From assembly GCA_028274465.1 (NCBI GenBank), contig CM051458.1:17747566-17811565 (forward strand): a DNA stretch of 64,000 nucleotides, read 5' to 3'. Positions 1-11,127 of the stretch are shown piece after piece; position 1 is the first letter of the stretch, and every line of letters begins with the position of its first letter. The notes beneath the pieces are model-generated. The model was not told where the DNA came from. It ran no database searches and worked only from the letters and a program-made list of their open reading frames with translations. This stretch comes from Plantago ovata (taxonomy: Eukaryota; Streptophyta; Magnoliopsida; Lamiales; Plantaginaceae). The position numbers and the translations under genes are program-made.

Positions 1-1
1 C

Positions 2-1073
2 ATCCACGACAGCGAGTGGCCTCTGTGGTTGGCTTACTGGAAGACACAGGATGCCGAGGACCTAGAAGAACAGAACAAGAAGAATCGAGCACGGGTGGAC
101 AGAAGCAGCTCTGGTGATGACGAGGACTATTCGAAGCACCATCTCGGCACACAATCTGAGGCCACTCGTGACCTCAATGCAGTAAGTTAACTTGTGCTTT
201 ACTCCAGTCACTTTCAATATTCTTAAAATTTTATTGTAAACACTGACACTTATTACTTTGCAAAATGAACAGAGGCTCATTGGACAAGGATGTGAGTCGT
301 ACTTGACCATGGTGAAAACTGCCAAGTTCAAGAACGGCAAGTGGACATGCAAGAAAGCCCAGAAACTGAATGTAAGTACATAAATGAGTAGTTTGAGTTA
401 CTTGTACTGTATTTCTTTTTAAAAAGTTTGTATATGTATTGTAATATATCAACTCATGTATTGCTTAACTGCTTGTAGGAGGACGTTGAGGCTTTGTACA
501 TGCTTAAGATGCAAGAGAAGGGTGACGGACTTACGATGGAGGAAGAGAACGCTGCCTTCCTCGAGGTGAACCCTCCTGGCCCTAAGTGGTCGGTCTATGG
601 CTTAGGGAACTTGGGACGTTCTCTTGCAGCTGAATCATTTTAGCGCTCATCCGGTTCTACCTCCAGCTCAGATTCTCGATTGGCTGAGGAGATGGCAACA
701 CTTAGGGCCGAGAATGCAAGGATTATGACCATTCAGAACACAATTGTGTCTCTGGTATATTCACTTGTATGCTAAGATTATGTTGATATGTCATGTAGAT
801 GTATAACCACTTGTATGCTCATTTACATTGCTTGCATCGATCATTCATATTCTTAACTACATCGATCATTACTTGTGTCAGGTGGAGACGCAGAATTTCG
901 TGCTGCACAAGCTGCTGGAGAAGCATCCCATTGGCATAGACCCGTTCGCAGAGGGAGCTGTGTTTCAGACCGGGGAGGGGAGCCCTAGTACAGCGGGAAG
1001 TGCGGGTTTGCAAGGCAGTTCTCATGCTCCTTCGGGTTCCAGTGGTCGTGGTTCTAGTGGTCGTCGTCCTTAG
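2..1073 (+). pseudogene. TNPA-like (Transposase_24 / PTTA-En/Spm) C-terminal exons with a premature stop
   Basis: Four exons join in frame with GT..AG introns: 2-181, 273-371, 479-754 and 882-1073. They encode the C-terminal part of a plant CACTA accessory transposase of the Transposase_24 type. Recognisable stretches are a WPLWLAYW block, ESYLTMVKTAKFKNGKW, the acidic EEENAAFLEV and the VYGLGNLGRSL motif, followed by a coiled-coil-like stretch and a Ser/Gly-rich tail ending at TAG 1071-1073. An in-frame TAG at 641-643 lies inside exon 3, after which the same frame continues coherently to the next donor site at 755. This copy therefore looks inactivated. The 5' exons are outside the window. 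The family protein binds subterminal repeats, which lie directly downstream here. Confidence 0.72.
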
Positions 1074-1289
1074 ATTTTGACATTTTAGTTGGGCATTTGT
1101 AGTACTATTGTAAAACTTTCACATTTACATTGGTAGTAAACGTTTTTCTATTTTGAAGAATCGAATTTTATTGAATTTTATTTTCAATTCAATTTTAATG
1201 ATTTTTAATTTTTAGTACGTAAATTTATATTTATTCCGGATAAACAGGTTGTTGTAATTATTAAGAAAAATAATAAAAAAAATTAAAAA

Positions 1290-1612
1290 AAAAACCGATC
1301 ATGACCGGTTGACTTAGTCAATCGGTCATGACCGACGGATAAAGTTATCCGTCGGTAATTGTCACCAACGGATAAATTTATCCGTCGGTCAAACGAATAA
1401 GGGTTGGTCAACGCCCTTATTCGTCAGTCCGTCGGTATTATCCGTCGCTAAATTTAGCGACGGATAATAACCGTCGGTAATGGGATTACCGACGGATAAA
1501 ATAGCTACGGGCTATTTATCTGTCGGTAAGGGAGAATCGATCCGTCGGTAAGGGCTTACCGACGGATCGGTCGCCTATTACCGACGGATGGTATCCGTCG
1601 GTAAATGTAGTG
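1290..1612. repeat. CACTA subterminal repeat region
   Basis: There are about a dozen copies, in both orientations, of a motif close to ATCCGTCGGTAA / TTACCGACGGAT, packed up to the transposon end. Several form local inverted repeats, for example around 1440-1500 and 1545-1600. Arrays like this are the binding sites of TNPA-like proteins in the En/Spm family. The stretch 1074-1289 between the last exon and the repeats is AT-rich 3' UTR with nothing else visible. Confidence 0.85.
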
Positions 1613-3500
1613 CTTCTTGTGGTGCCATGAGACGATTGCACTGCGGAATCAGATCGAACACTTCAAGCAAGGAGAATACGAGCGGTTCTGTGACACCTAT
1701 GAACCTTTTGAGCTGTATAAACGTGAGTGCCCCCACCACCGTTTCGAAGATGGGGAGCTGATCTGGTTTTTTGTTGGTGGACTACGTGATGAAGTTAGGA
1801 TTCAAGTGGATGGGATGTGTGGAGGTTTAGAAGAATGTACAGTTGAAGAGGCAGTGAAGGTCTTTCAAAAGTACGCCAACGGATCCGCACAATCCGAGAA
1901 AATAATGTCGAATGAAGTCACCAACATATATTCAAATCAAGGGGAAACTGACGGGTTATGCGAAGGATATTCTGAGGACGAAGACATCAGTGAAGAGGAG
2001 GAACTTGCGTTTTACGCAGGGATTAAAGCCATTGAGAGTGTTTTCGAGATAGCACACGCAGGGCAAGCTGAGAATAATCTTCGCATCGAGAAGGCTTTTG
2101 AAGCGATAGAAGTAACTGAACGACTTATCAAAGAGCTTAGCCTGCTGAAGTGTGGAAGGTGCGGTAAAACAGTCGAGGACACCCCCCTGGAAGTAGTGAG
2201 CAAACCACCCGAAGTAAGGGGCGCATCACCCCCCAACTCCAGGGAATCGGACAACCCTAGTCCTCCCGATGTGACACCCGAAACTGATCCCGAACCACTT
2301 CCAGCTGTTACTACCAAGGAGAATGAGTGCGAAGAGGTGAATCTACTACTCCGTGGAGGCAAGATGACCAAAATTCCTAACTTCGTGCGTCCTAAACGGG
2401 TAGAACCTACTGGGACCGAAAATACAGGGCCAAGCACCGAACAAGAGGTTAGCGAAAGTTTCAAAGAACCTCAAGAAGTTCTGGGAAGGAATGATGAACC
2501 AAGTCCATCTGAGGTAGACATAGGAGATGACGAAGTCGAGGTAGGGACTAGTACGCCAGGGGAGCTTCACAGGTCTTCCAATCCATATGTGCCTCCGAAG
2601 CCACATGTGCCATTCCCAAGTCGGATCAAGCCAGCCAAGAAGGATATTCAGGATTCACCCCTATTCCAACGCCTGTCAAAAGTGGAAGTCAATGTGCCTC
2701 TCTTGGAGTTAATCCAAAACATTCCAGCATATACGAAATTCTTTCGTGAGATCAAGAACAAACGGATTACTTCAGGAACGGAAGTGAATGGGGTTGAAAC
2801 GGTCAACTCAATTGCCGGATTACCCGTGAAGAAAAAGGATCCTGGAAGTTTCATCATCGATATCGCCTTAGGGAATGGACGAACTACGAAGGCAATGCTT
2901 GACTTAGGAGCTAGCATTAACTTAATGCCCTATTCAGTGTACAAGGCTCTGGAACTCGGAGAATTAACACCAACTGATATGGTCGTCCAAATGGCGGACC
3001 AAAGTGTGAACAGGCCGGTCGGGATAATAGAAGACATCCTTGTGAAGGTGGACAAATTGATAATTCCAGCTGATTTTGTAATAATGAAGTCCGCGGACGA
3101 GGGAAAAAGCCATATCCGTGAGCACGTAGTACTACTTGGGAGACCATTCATGGCAACTACCAACACATGCCTTGAACTTAAGGGCAAGAAAATAACCATG
3201 AAGGTAATGGGCGAGAAGATTGAGTTTGTAGGATGTAGCATTGGAGATAAGGAAGTCGCAGAGGAGTTAAAATTTGTCGATTGCTACGAATCCGTGATTC
3301 CCAAATTTCATCACTGCCATGGTAATCGTGAACCACTTGAGGAGGCACTGACAATGCAAACTGAGACGTGCTACATGACCGAAGAAGCAAGGGAACTAGT
3401 TGAAATAATGGATAGCACCCCCATAAATTCCCGCAGGAGAAGAGGTACTTGAACCTTTAGATGAAGAAGAAGAAGAAAGTGGGTTTCCTGAAGAACCTAG
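1613..3500 (+). pseudogene. Element O gag (C-terminal part) and aspartic protease
   Basis: An open frame of 611 codons (about 1617-3452) starts directly at the CACTA end, so the Gag N-terminus is missing. The first 100 residues are a capsid-like segment (NQIEHFKQGEYERF, then a CPHH block and FVGGL), typical of plant gypsy Gag. A long acidic, proline-rich spacer follows. Then come the Athila-like LLELIQNIPAYTKFFREI segment and a retropepsin-like domain with active site LDLGAS (usual form DTGA/DSGA) and a LLGRPF flap-side motif near residue 510. The frame closes with TGA at 3452, but the +1 frame continues as an acidic linker (EPLDEEEEE) that runs into the RT segment across element A. A single-base indel near 3425-3430 is the likely cause. 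Confidence 0.82.
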
Positions 3501-4825
3501 TGATGAACGCGGATGTCGTGCTCCGAGTTCACGCAAATAAATTTGTTATTTAGCCAAAGGCAATCCACAACTACAACGAAAACCGTAGTGTAGTAGTAGA
3601 ATGACTCGAGTGTCGTTCTCTCAGGACTATAACTAGCTTTATCTATTTAACAAGAGAATATAAAAACAGCAGATAGATAGCAATAGGGGTTTCTAGCAGA
3701 TAATGGAGATTGGTGATAGTATGGTCCTTCTTAGCATAACGGGTCGATAATCATGCATAAATTCCTCGGTCTTGTATAGAGATCTTTGAATCAATCTAGT
3801 GTCTTGTTGCAAATATTAAGCACTACGAAGATAATCGGTCTGACAGGTCAATCACGATTATCCTAATGTGTTCCGTAATTATTCAGCGCTACGAATATAA
3901 TTGGTCTGATGATTGTCCTAATGCGTTCAGTAATTACTCAACACTACGAAGATAATTGGTCTGATAGTCGACAAGTGTCCAAGTGTGCATAATAATTAAT
4001 ACAACATACGAGAATTTTGGTTACAACTGATCAACGAAATAAAGCAATGACACGGAGTATAATGCGCGATATAGCCATTAGCATGATTATCTTCCCTTCG
4101 CTAAGAATTCACATACTACCACCAACGATAAGTTTAGCTACTCATAATAGGCATGCAATCAACAGAAATCATAGAAGAAAACATATTGAAAGATAAATAA
4201 AATAAGTAGATTAAACTGTAAGATACAAGTTACCGAAGGTTGCCAATCTCCGGATGATTGCGGTCCTACGAGCTCCAATCCGCTATGAAAAAGTGTCCCC
4301 TAAGCTACAGAACTCCCAGGACAGGCTCCGGGAAGTTCCTACCTAAAACTATAGAGAGAGGTGAGAGAGAAGGTCTGGAGAGATATGATTTTCGGAGAAA
4401 AACTGAGCACTATATATAGGCCCAGAAAAATTACGGGGTGGTTCGCCCCAGCACGCGGCGGTTCGCCCCAGAGTTTTCTCGCGGAATTTCCGCGTTTTCG
4501 ACGCGTTTTTGGATTTCTTCACCTTTTCGGACTCGGTTTCTGACTTCTAGTAGCCTTCTAACCTCCAGATTCGGCCCCTAGACTTCAAATCCTATCCGGA
4601 AACCTTCAGATACTCCAAATAGGCTTCTGGAACACCAATTCCTTGTCAACTTCAATATAATTGCCCGGAAATCCCCGAATTTCAACCAAAACCTGTAAAA
4701 TAAAATCTAAAGGGAAACGTGACACTATTCTAATAAAATGTACGAAAATATAGCTAAATTAACATAGATGATAGCTAAAATAGGTGAAAAAGACTCGAAT
4801 GAAAGTGTAAAATACACATTCATCA
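3501..4825 (-). repeat. Element A 3' LTR
   Basis: A 1325-bp LTR in minus orientation: it reads TGATGAATGTG... from 4825 to ...TTCATCA at 3501. Near 4411-4420 is a TATATATAG TATA box (minus strand). Immediately upstream of it (4434-4470) are two GC-rich palindromes around a CGGTTCGCC-type core. It is near-identical to the 5' LTR at 11128-12450, with only scattered substitutions and a 2-bp TATA-length difference by eye. Confidence 0.92.
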
Positions 4826-6337
4826 AACTCCCCAAACCGAACCTTTGCTTGTCCTCAAGCAACTAAGCTAGACTCTAATACAAAAAATATGCAAGACACA
4901 AAATGGAGTTTCATGCTAAATAAAGTGAACTAATCTACTGAATCTACCAAAAAACGTATGAACAAAAACCATATAAATCAAAGCATGAATATAGGTTGAA
5001 GAATACCTCGATTGACTTATACACATCCACATAAGCACTTATGTCAAGACAAGATAGTCTATCGTAACATTCTCTAGCTGGACCTAGTCAGTGACGACGT
5101 AATGATGCATGCTAAGATACGAACGGTTGCCCCGTGCCTATGAAACTGAGGACTTACTGATGTTCCACCATGTTAAGACTTTCCCTCAAAAGAGGTCGAA
5201 CCAGTACTGGCTCTCATCAAACGAAGGAGGGTTCCCTGTAAAATATAACACTGCCCTATTCTACCCATCTCTTAAGTAAAGTCTTAAGCAATTCATCACT
5301 TCCTGAATGGCAGGGCGAGGGTGGTCTAGAACAGATGACACTCAAGACAAAAAAGATAAAAAATAAAAAACATGATTACGAACATTACAAAAAATGGAAA
5401 AAGACTCAACATTTTGCTAAACTGCTATGTGGCTTTCTTTTTTTGGACCCTGTTTTGCTTTTTTGGGGTCTTTTCTTTTTTTCTTTTCTCTTTTTTTTCT
5501 GGAATTTTTCTTTCTTTTTTTTCGATTTTTCTAGCCAGCAGTAGCATAACAAAAAGAGAAACAGAATGACTCACACGACTTCCCCAAACCTATTCGAAAG
5601 AATAGGTTGGAGCACAAAATTCACGGAAAAAGAAAAAATAAAATCACGATACGAAAAATGAAAAACAGAAACAAGTCTATGACGGTGTAACCCCCTCCCC
5701 AAACCTATTCGGAAGAATAGGTTATAAACAAAGGATCACACAACCTCACACTACCTCCTTCCTAGGCATTTAGCAATCTCAAAGCATGGTGAAGACTTGT
5801 TGCCTCTTAGGTAAATAATTACTCGGGAAAACAACCATAAGACCCTAACATGCATCATCCTATTATAAAGGCGTTCGTGAACCGCAGTAGAGAAAACACC
5901 ACTAAGTGATGTCGAGACTACCAAGCTTAACTAAGTGCAATACATAAATGTGACAAGCCAAGCGAGAAAAACCTCAAACACATTCATAGAGATGAAGCAT
6001 ACGATTGATGGCACAGTTAGTTGATCTACCCAATAAAAAAGTTCAAAAAATTCGGCAATAAACTCCATATAAAACATGCAAGACTATCCTAGGATGAATG
6101 TAGTGAATGCAACCTAAAAAATCTAAGAAAGCAGTAAACGTGCAAATGCAAATGCAAACAAAGAACGAGATACTAATTGACACAAAGCCAAACAATACTT
6201 AACATCATGGTTCTCATCCCATCCCCCTTACGATTCTTAAGCTAGCCCCTAGCAAAAGAGAATGAGTAATAAGAAGTGATACTAGATGTTACCGAAAGGT
6301 TTGGCCTCGGTCGGCTGAGAGTGGACATGTGGAAGGA
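4826..6337 (-). other. Element A 3' untranslated region with PPT, purine tract and two hairpins
   Basis: Non-coding. Next to the LTR, on the minus strand, is the polypurine tract AGGTTCGGTTTGGGGAG, preceded by a small GCTTGAGGACAAGC hairpin. Around 5400-5535 is a T/C-rich (A/G-rich on the sense strand) tract. The hairpins CCTATTC..GAATAGG occur at 5589-5606 and 5704-5721, each beside a G-rich stretch on the minus strand. The same arrangement recurs in B, O and D. No gene is seen. Confidence 0.8.
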
Positions 6338-7643
6338 CTAATCATCGGGATGGTAGTCCCCATAAAAGCCACTCCACATGTCATTCATGAGCTCATTGGA
6401 CTGTCGTAGAGCTTCCTGCTGTTGCTGGATGAGCTGTTGTTGCTCCCACATGTGCTACATATCCTCTCGGCGATGCTCCTCGAATATCTCCCAATCGCGG
6501 TTGTGCTGGACAATGTGTCTGTCGATGTCCTGTCGCATAGCCGCGTTGTTGGCATCAATTCTGTCGAAACGGCCGTCGAGGTAGGTACGGAATTCAGAGA
6601 ATTCAAATCCTCCAGACCCCTGTGGTGCTCCAGGCGGTGCATGCGGTGCTTGATGGACAAACGGAATATCTGGGATAGGGGCTTCGCCAACATCGGCCTC
6701 CATAGCATCCAACATGATCGGAATCATTTGGCTGGAACGGTGCTCCTACATCAGCAGCGGCTGCTGTGGGGTTCCTCAACTGATACCTGTTGAGCTGTAC
6801 CTCAATGGTCGAGGGTGAAAGGGCAGCGACCTCGCAATCCCCCTCCTCAATATCATCGACCCCATGATATATGCAGTATGCTGTGATGAAGCTTGGGAAG
6901 ATGAAAGGCTTCCTCTTCTTTTCCCAGTGGCGCTCGTACTCCTCATACATAATGTGCCCTATGTCGATCTGATGTCCATCTATGAGGAAGTAGAGGAGCT
7001 CGGCGTAGTAGGGCTGAATCCATGTGTCATTCTTCCTCGGGATCAAGTCGGAGATGCAAAATTTCATCATCACCTTAGCCTCTATGCTAAGGTCGCTATA
7101 ACTGATCCGTCCAGGTGTTGCCCCTACTTTCGGATATCAGTACTCCCTGTTGTAGATCACGTCGGTGATGTGTCTCCCTATCCCCCTAGCGGTCCTTGAA
7201 TACAAGTAGGCGTGGTCGCTTCCTGTGAATTCCAAGTTCCGGAAATGGATGAAGGAAGAAATGTACTCTGGGTTCCATGGTATAATCAGGCCTCGGACTA
7301 GCACCCCATTCTTCTCGTCGAGATCCGTGTATCCAGTGTAGAAATCTCGGAGGAGGCTCTCGTCATACCCTTTGAACCTGTTAGAACTGTACTATGCCCA
7401 ATTACTTTGTGACCCCAATCGTGACAGCGTCCTATATCCCGCTCTATCCGCCGCGGACTCAGGAATGTCAATCCTCCTATCTGGGATGATCGACCTTCCT
7501 CCTTCGGCCATCTCCGCCTCTAGCCTTTGCCGCACCTCTATCGCAGCGGCAGACAACTCGTACAAATCGTGAGATGGTTGGGAGCTTGATGCCACTCCCT
7601 TCCCCTTTTTGCTAGAGCCGGCTCTCCTTGTCCTCGGTGCCAT
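6338..7643 (-). pseudogene. Element A ORF2, resembling the 'putative plant transposon protein' domain; broken
   Basis: The start is ATG at 7643 (MAPRTRRAGSSKKGKG), a basic Ser/Lys-rich N-terminus. The translation stays coherent to TAG at 6338 only if two internal stops (near 7388 and 7135), a frameshift near 6730 and a third stop near 6455 are ignored. Middle segments such as LLRDFYTGY, an ISDLIPRKNDTWIQPYYAELLYFLIDG stretch and DIGHIMYEEY fit, from memory, a domain of unknown function found in ORFs of plant LTR elements. The C-terminus is Gln-rich and ends MWSGFYGDYHPDD. A related C-terminus, IWRDYYGDLNPDN, is found in each repeat unit of element D. The function is unknown. It occupies the position where pol would be expected. 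Confidence 0.6.
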
Positions 7644-8810
7644 GATTCCTACAAACAGCAATTAGTATCTTGTACGATGCAAAACAGACCTATGCATATG
7701 TAAATATACGAGTGATTAAACGAGTAATATTCACAAAAATCCAACCCCTCAAAATCCCAAAGCCTAGTCTAGCTAATTCATTACGCAACATATCATTGTA
7801 ACTACTACAATAACATATCACATTATGCTCTTGCTAACAACAAATGCCTTGAATCACAACGTTCAATCCACACCATAAAAATAAAAAATCTAGCATAAAT
7901 CCTCAAATTCATCAATCATGCATTCTAACAATACATCCATCGATATCATATCAATAAACACATGTTTAAGCATGGAATGAAAGTAAGAGAGACATTTCTC
8001 TAACAAGACATATATCATCCAATTAGAAAAAAATCTCAAATCATCAAACCAAGCCTAATTGAACATGTAATTGACAATGAATCACGAATCTAATTCCATA
8101 AAACATCAAGCCATACATCATACAAGCCTAATTGTAGCATAAATCAAAAAATCCCCAAATTGTAAAAATTAGGGTTCATGTGATAATACATCAAATCCGT
8201 AAATTGAATGAGCTAGGAAGAAATTTGTTTGGATAGAAAGATAGAGCACGTAACGGGCTTCGAATGAAGCTAAAGAACACACCAAATGATGGAGAGATGA
8301 AGAAGTTATGAAGATTTGAAGTTATTTTGAATATGGAGGAAATTTTGGAGTTTGGAAGATGAAAATGGAGGAAAATGGGGGTTTGGAGAAGAAACCCCGT
8401 TTTTTAGAATCTGGAAGTGTGGGGCGGTTCGCCCCACACCTGGAGCGGACCGCCCCGTGCCGGGCGAACCGCCCCGTACGTCCGGAGCGCGCTCGCGCTC
8501 TGGACGCGGGGCGATTCGCCCCCCACTCCTAGGTGGGAGACGAATATTTTTTGAAATAAAAATGCGGTTTTTGGTCCCCAAAAAAGTTTTTAGTCCCCGA
8601 AAAATCATTTTCTCAAAAAATCACTCGAAAAGCCGCACTCGAACACAACATAAGTACATACGACACAAAACCGAACAAATTAACATATGAAAAGCAAATT
8701 GTTCAAGTATGAATGCATGCAATAAAGCGGTAAAGAAAGCGATAAAAACCCCGGGTTGCCTCCCGGATAGCGCCATTGTTTAAAGTCTCTGACTCGACTC
8801 CTGTCTTCGC
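7644..8810 (-). other. Element A spacer between gag-pro and ORF2
   Basis: Mostly AT-rich non-coding DNA with a purine-rich patch at 8330-8400. The exception is a GC-rich palindrome cluster, listed separately, at 8419-8523. The position between two ORFs suggests an internal leader or promoter for ORF2; this is inference. Confidence 0.5.
8419..8523. promoter_or_regulatory. Internal GC palindrome cluster, element A
   Basis: It contains GGGGCGGTTCGCCCC at 8421-8435 and degenerate copies near 8443-8455 and 8461-8474, then GGAGCGCGCTCGCGCTC and GGGGCGATTCGCCCC. This is the same palindrome type found upstream of the LTR TATA boxes, but here it is inside the element, upstream of ORF2 on the minus strand. 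A similar cluster sits after gag-pro in element B at 19355-19455. Confidence 0.6.
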
Positions 8811-10969
8811 CTATCTTTTCCTTCTGAGGGTACTAGACTTCCCCTTCATGAGTCTCCTTCCCGTGCCACGATCCTGTGAATAAGAGTGAACATAGACGTT
8901 AAGACCATTGTAATCAATAGTGTTAGAAGTATCGGGTGGATCAGGTGGATCGGATATGGCTTGCAACACATGTTGCTTCCCATCCACTTCGATAGTGCAA
9001 GTCCTTTGGTAGATGTCCATTACGGAGCATAGCTTAGTCAAGAATGTTCTTCCTAAGAGTATGACATCCCCCGTTCCTGGTGCTGATGCTGGCATAATTA
9101 CAAAATCGGTGTAGATAGAGGCTTCACCAATTTTGACTAATACATTCTTCACAACGCCTTCGGGTTTCACAAGGGATCCATCCGCCAGTTGCACAATAGC
9201 CTTATGCACAGTTAGTTCTCCAAGGTTACTCTTCTCGAAAACATTCAAAGGGAGCACCTTAGAGTAGGATCCTGTGTCTAGTGTGGCTCGGACATCTTCA
9301 AGCTCCCCAATCCTGACTTTAACATCGAAACTTTGAGGGAATGGCTCGGGATCCTCTTGCTCCTCTTCACTCTTGTTAGTACCAAGGTCCTTTCCTTCTT
9401 CTTCGGCTTGTGGGGTCAGTTCCCTCTTGCAACTCTCGCACTTAGCAACCTTCTTGATGGTGATTTCAACAGGTAGATCACCCGCTAAGTTAATGGACAA
9501 TGACTTCTCAGTGTTGCTGGGCAGTTTGCCTTGTTCCCTACTTGCTCCTCGATCGATCAAATCTTGCATATTTTGTTGGGCAAGCCTAGTGCTCTCTTCC
9601 AACCTATCAAGCCTTGCCCTAGTCTTCTCAGAATCTTCTTCATAACGTTTGAGAAAACTTTGTGTGTGATCAACCATCTTCTGCAAGTTCTCCATCAGTT
9701 GAGCCGACTTCGACTTCGGTGGCTCTTTCGGAGTGGGGTTTTCGCAGTGGTCATTACCATAGTTTAGCCTACTACGGTCTTGGTTACGTCCATAAGTTTG
9801 GTTAGCCGGTGCATATCCTTGATTGTTGCGGTATCCTCTTCTCCAAAATCCACCTCGAGGATTCCTACCGTCTTGTCCGTAGCTAACTTCTTGAGTACCA
9901 AACTCCGTAGCAAAGGCTTCTTCTTCGCCTCCTCGAGGCCAGTTGCCATCATCGTATGCCAGCTCCGATCTACACATATGAGCCCCATGCCCATAGTTCT
10001 TGCATATTTGACATACTTCATTCGAAACAGTTATTTCGGTGGCACTCTTGAGGACTTGCTTCAATTCGTTGGTAAAGCACTCGAATTGATCCCCATTCCC
10101 CCTATACATAGGAGCTTCTTGAGCCGGTGGAGCTTCAGGTCCACGTCTCCTAACCATTGCTCTTGGGTCCTTGAACTACGAACCCTTATCAAGCCTTTCG
10201 AAAACAGCCCAGACGGCTTCAGCGGTTTCCTCCCAAATATTGCCTCGGCATTGGAAATCCACCACTTGTTGGTTCTCGAAGGTTAGTCCATTGTAGAAGT
10301 GTTGGACTAGGTCGGAAAGTTCAAAACCATGGTGAGGGCACTTGTTCGTGAGATCTTGGAACCTCTGAAACGCGGTGTAGATGGTCTCATCATAGTCTTG
10401 CTTGAATCCAGTGATCTGCGCCTTTAGCGCGGTAGTCAAGGTGTGGGGGAAGTATTTCTCCATGAAAGCTGAAAAACCTTCTCCCAAGTGTCCAGCGAGC
10501 CTGCTGGAAGAGAACTCAGCCATGACTTGGCTCTGTCGCCAAGTCCCATAGCAAAAACCTTCATCCTCAACTCATCCGTTGTTATGTCAGCTCCGGGTCG
10601 TGGGAGTTGGTTGACGAAATCATCGATATCGTGCAAGTACCCCATCACATCTTTCCTTGATAAGCCATAGAACCTCGGAAGTTGTTGGAATGCGTGGTTC
10701 TTGATCTCCAGATCTCGGGTTGCAGACGAAAGAACAATCGCCGGTCCGCTCATACGATCCTTGGTGGGTTGTACCCATGCCTTCAGTGGTCTAGCTTCTG
10801 CCATTCCGTCGATTTCCTTGAAAAGAATGTGTAGAGATTCAGAGAAATCGGTTTCCTCTATTTCCTCTAGTGCGCGCCTTTCAAGTAGTCGCCTTCTTTG
10901 GTGGTAGACTCTATCGATCTCAGCAATTGAATCAGCAAGCGGTGTTCCTGCAGAACGTGTATGCGGCAT
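8811..10969 (-). pseudogene. Element A gag-protease polyprotein, broken
   Basis: Colinear with the intact 717-aa ORF of element B. The start is ATG at 10969 (MPHTRSAGTPLADSIAEID). Two lesions are visible: a 1-base deletion near 10465 that shifts the frame after DTWEK, and a Gln-to-TAG nonsense codon at about 10165 (KGS-stop-FKDP). Downstream the CCHC zinc knuckle (CQICKNYGHGAHMC) and the retropepsin motif LDTGSYSKVLP are preserved, as is the VILLGRTFLTK flap region. It ends at 8811. The lesions make it non-functional unless suppressed. Confidence 0.88.
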
Positions 10970-11106
10970 ACAGAATCTATAACAGACTAGGAAAGGTGAT
11001 TAGAAACAAACTAGGAAAGCAATATCAGAGAGAAAAACTAAAACTAAAAGAATTAGGAATCTAAAGCTGAAAATATAAACAAATTAAACAGAAAAAAGGA
11101 GTATAG

Positions 11107-11124
11107 TCCCCGGCAACGGCGCCA
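11107..11124 (-). promoter_or_regulatory. Element A primer-binding site (tRNA-Asp)
   Basis: On the minus strand it reads TGGCGCCGTTGCCGGGGA, a perfect complement to the 3' end of plant tRNA-Asp including CCA. It starts 3 bases after the 5' LTR end. The same site is used by B and D. Confidence 0.88.
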
Positions 11125-11127
11125 ATT

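Larger units (their letters stand above)
1..1612 (+). mobile_element. CACTA (En/Spm-type) DNA transposon, 3' end only
   Basis: The sequence ends in ...ATGTAGTG at 1612, the reverse complement of a CACTA terminus (CACTACAT). It is preceded by about 320 bp of inverted and direct copies of an ATCCGTCGGTAA-type motif, as expected for a CACTA subterminal region. A TNPA-like multi-exon gene lies just inside. The 5' end, the main transposase and the left 3-bp TSD are outside the window; the right TSD would be CTT (1613-1615). The element interrupts the gag gene of Athila-type element O, whose reading frame starts immediately after the end. The superfamily is clear; the internal structure is only partly visible. 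Confidence 0.88.

Noticed and set aside
9780..10286. 168-codon plus-strand ORF opposite the gag of A
   Set aside because: It is antisense to a recognised gag-pro and appears only as a shadow; equivalent shadows occur opposite B and C.
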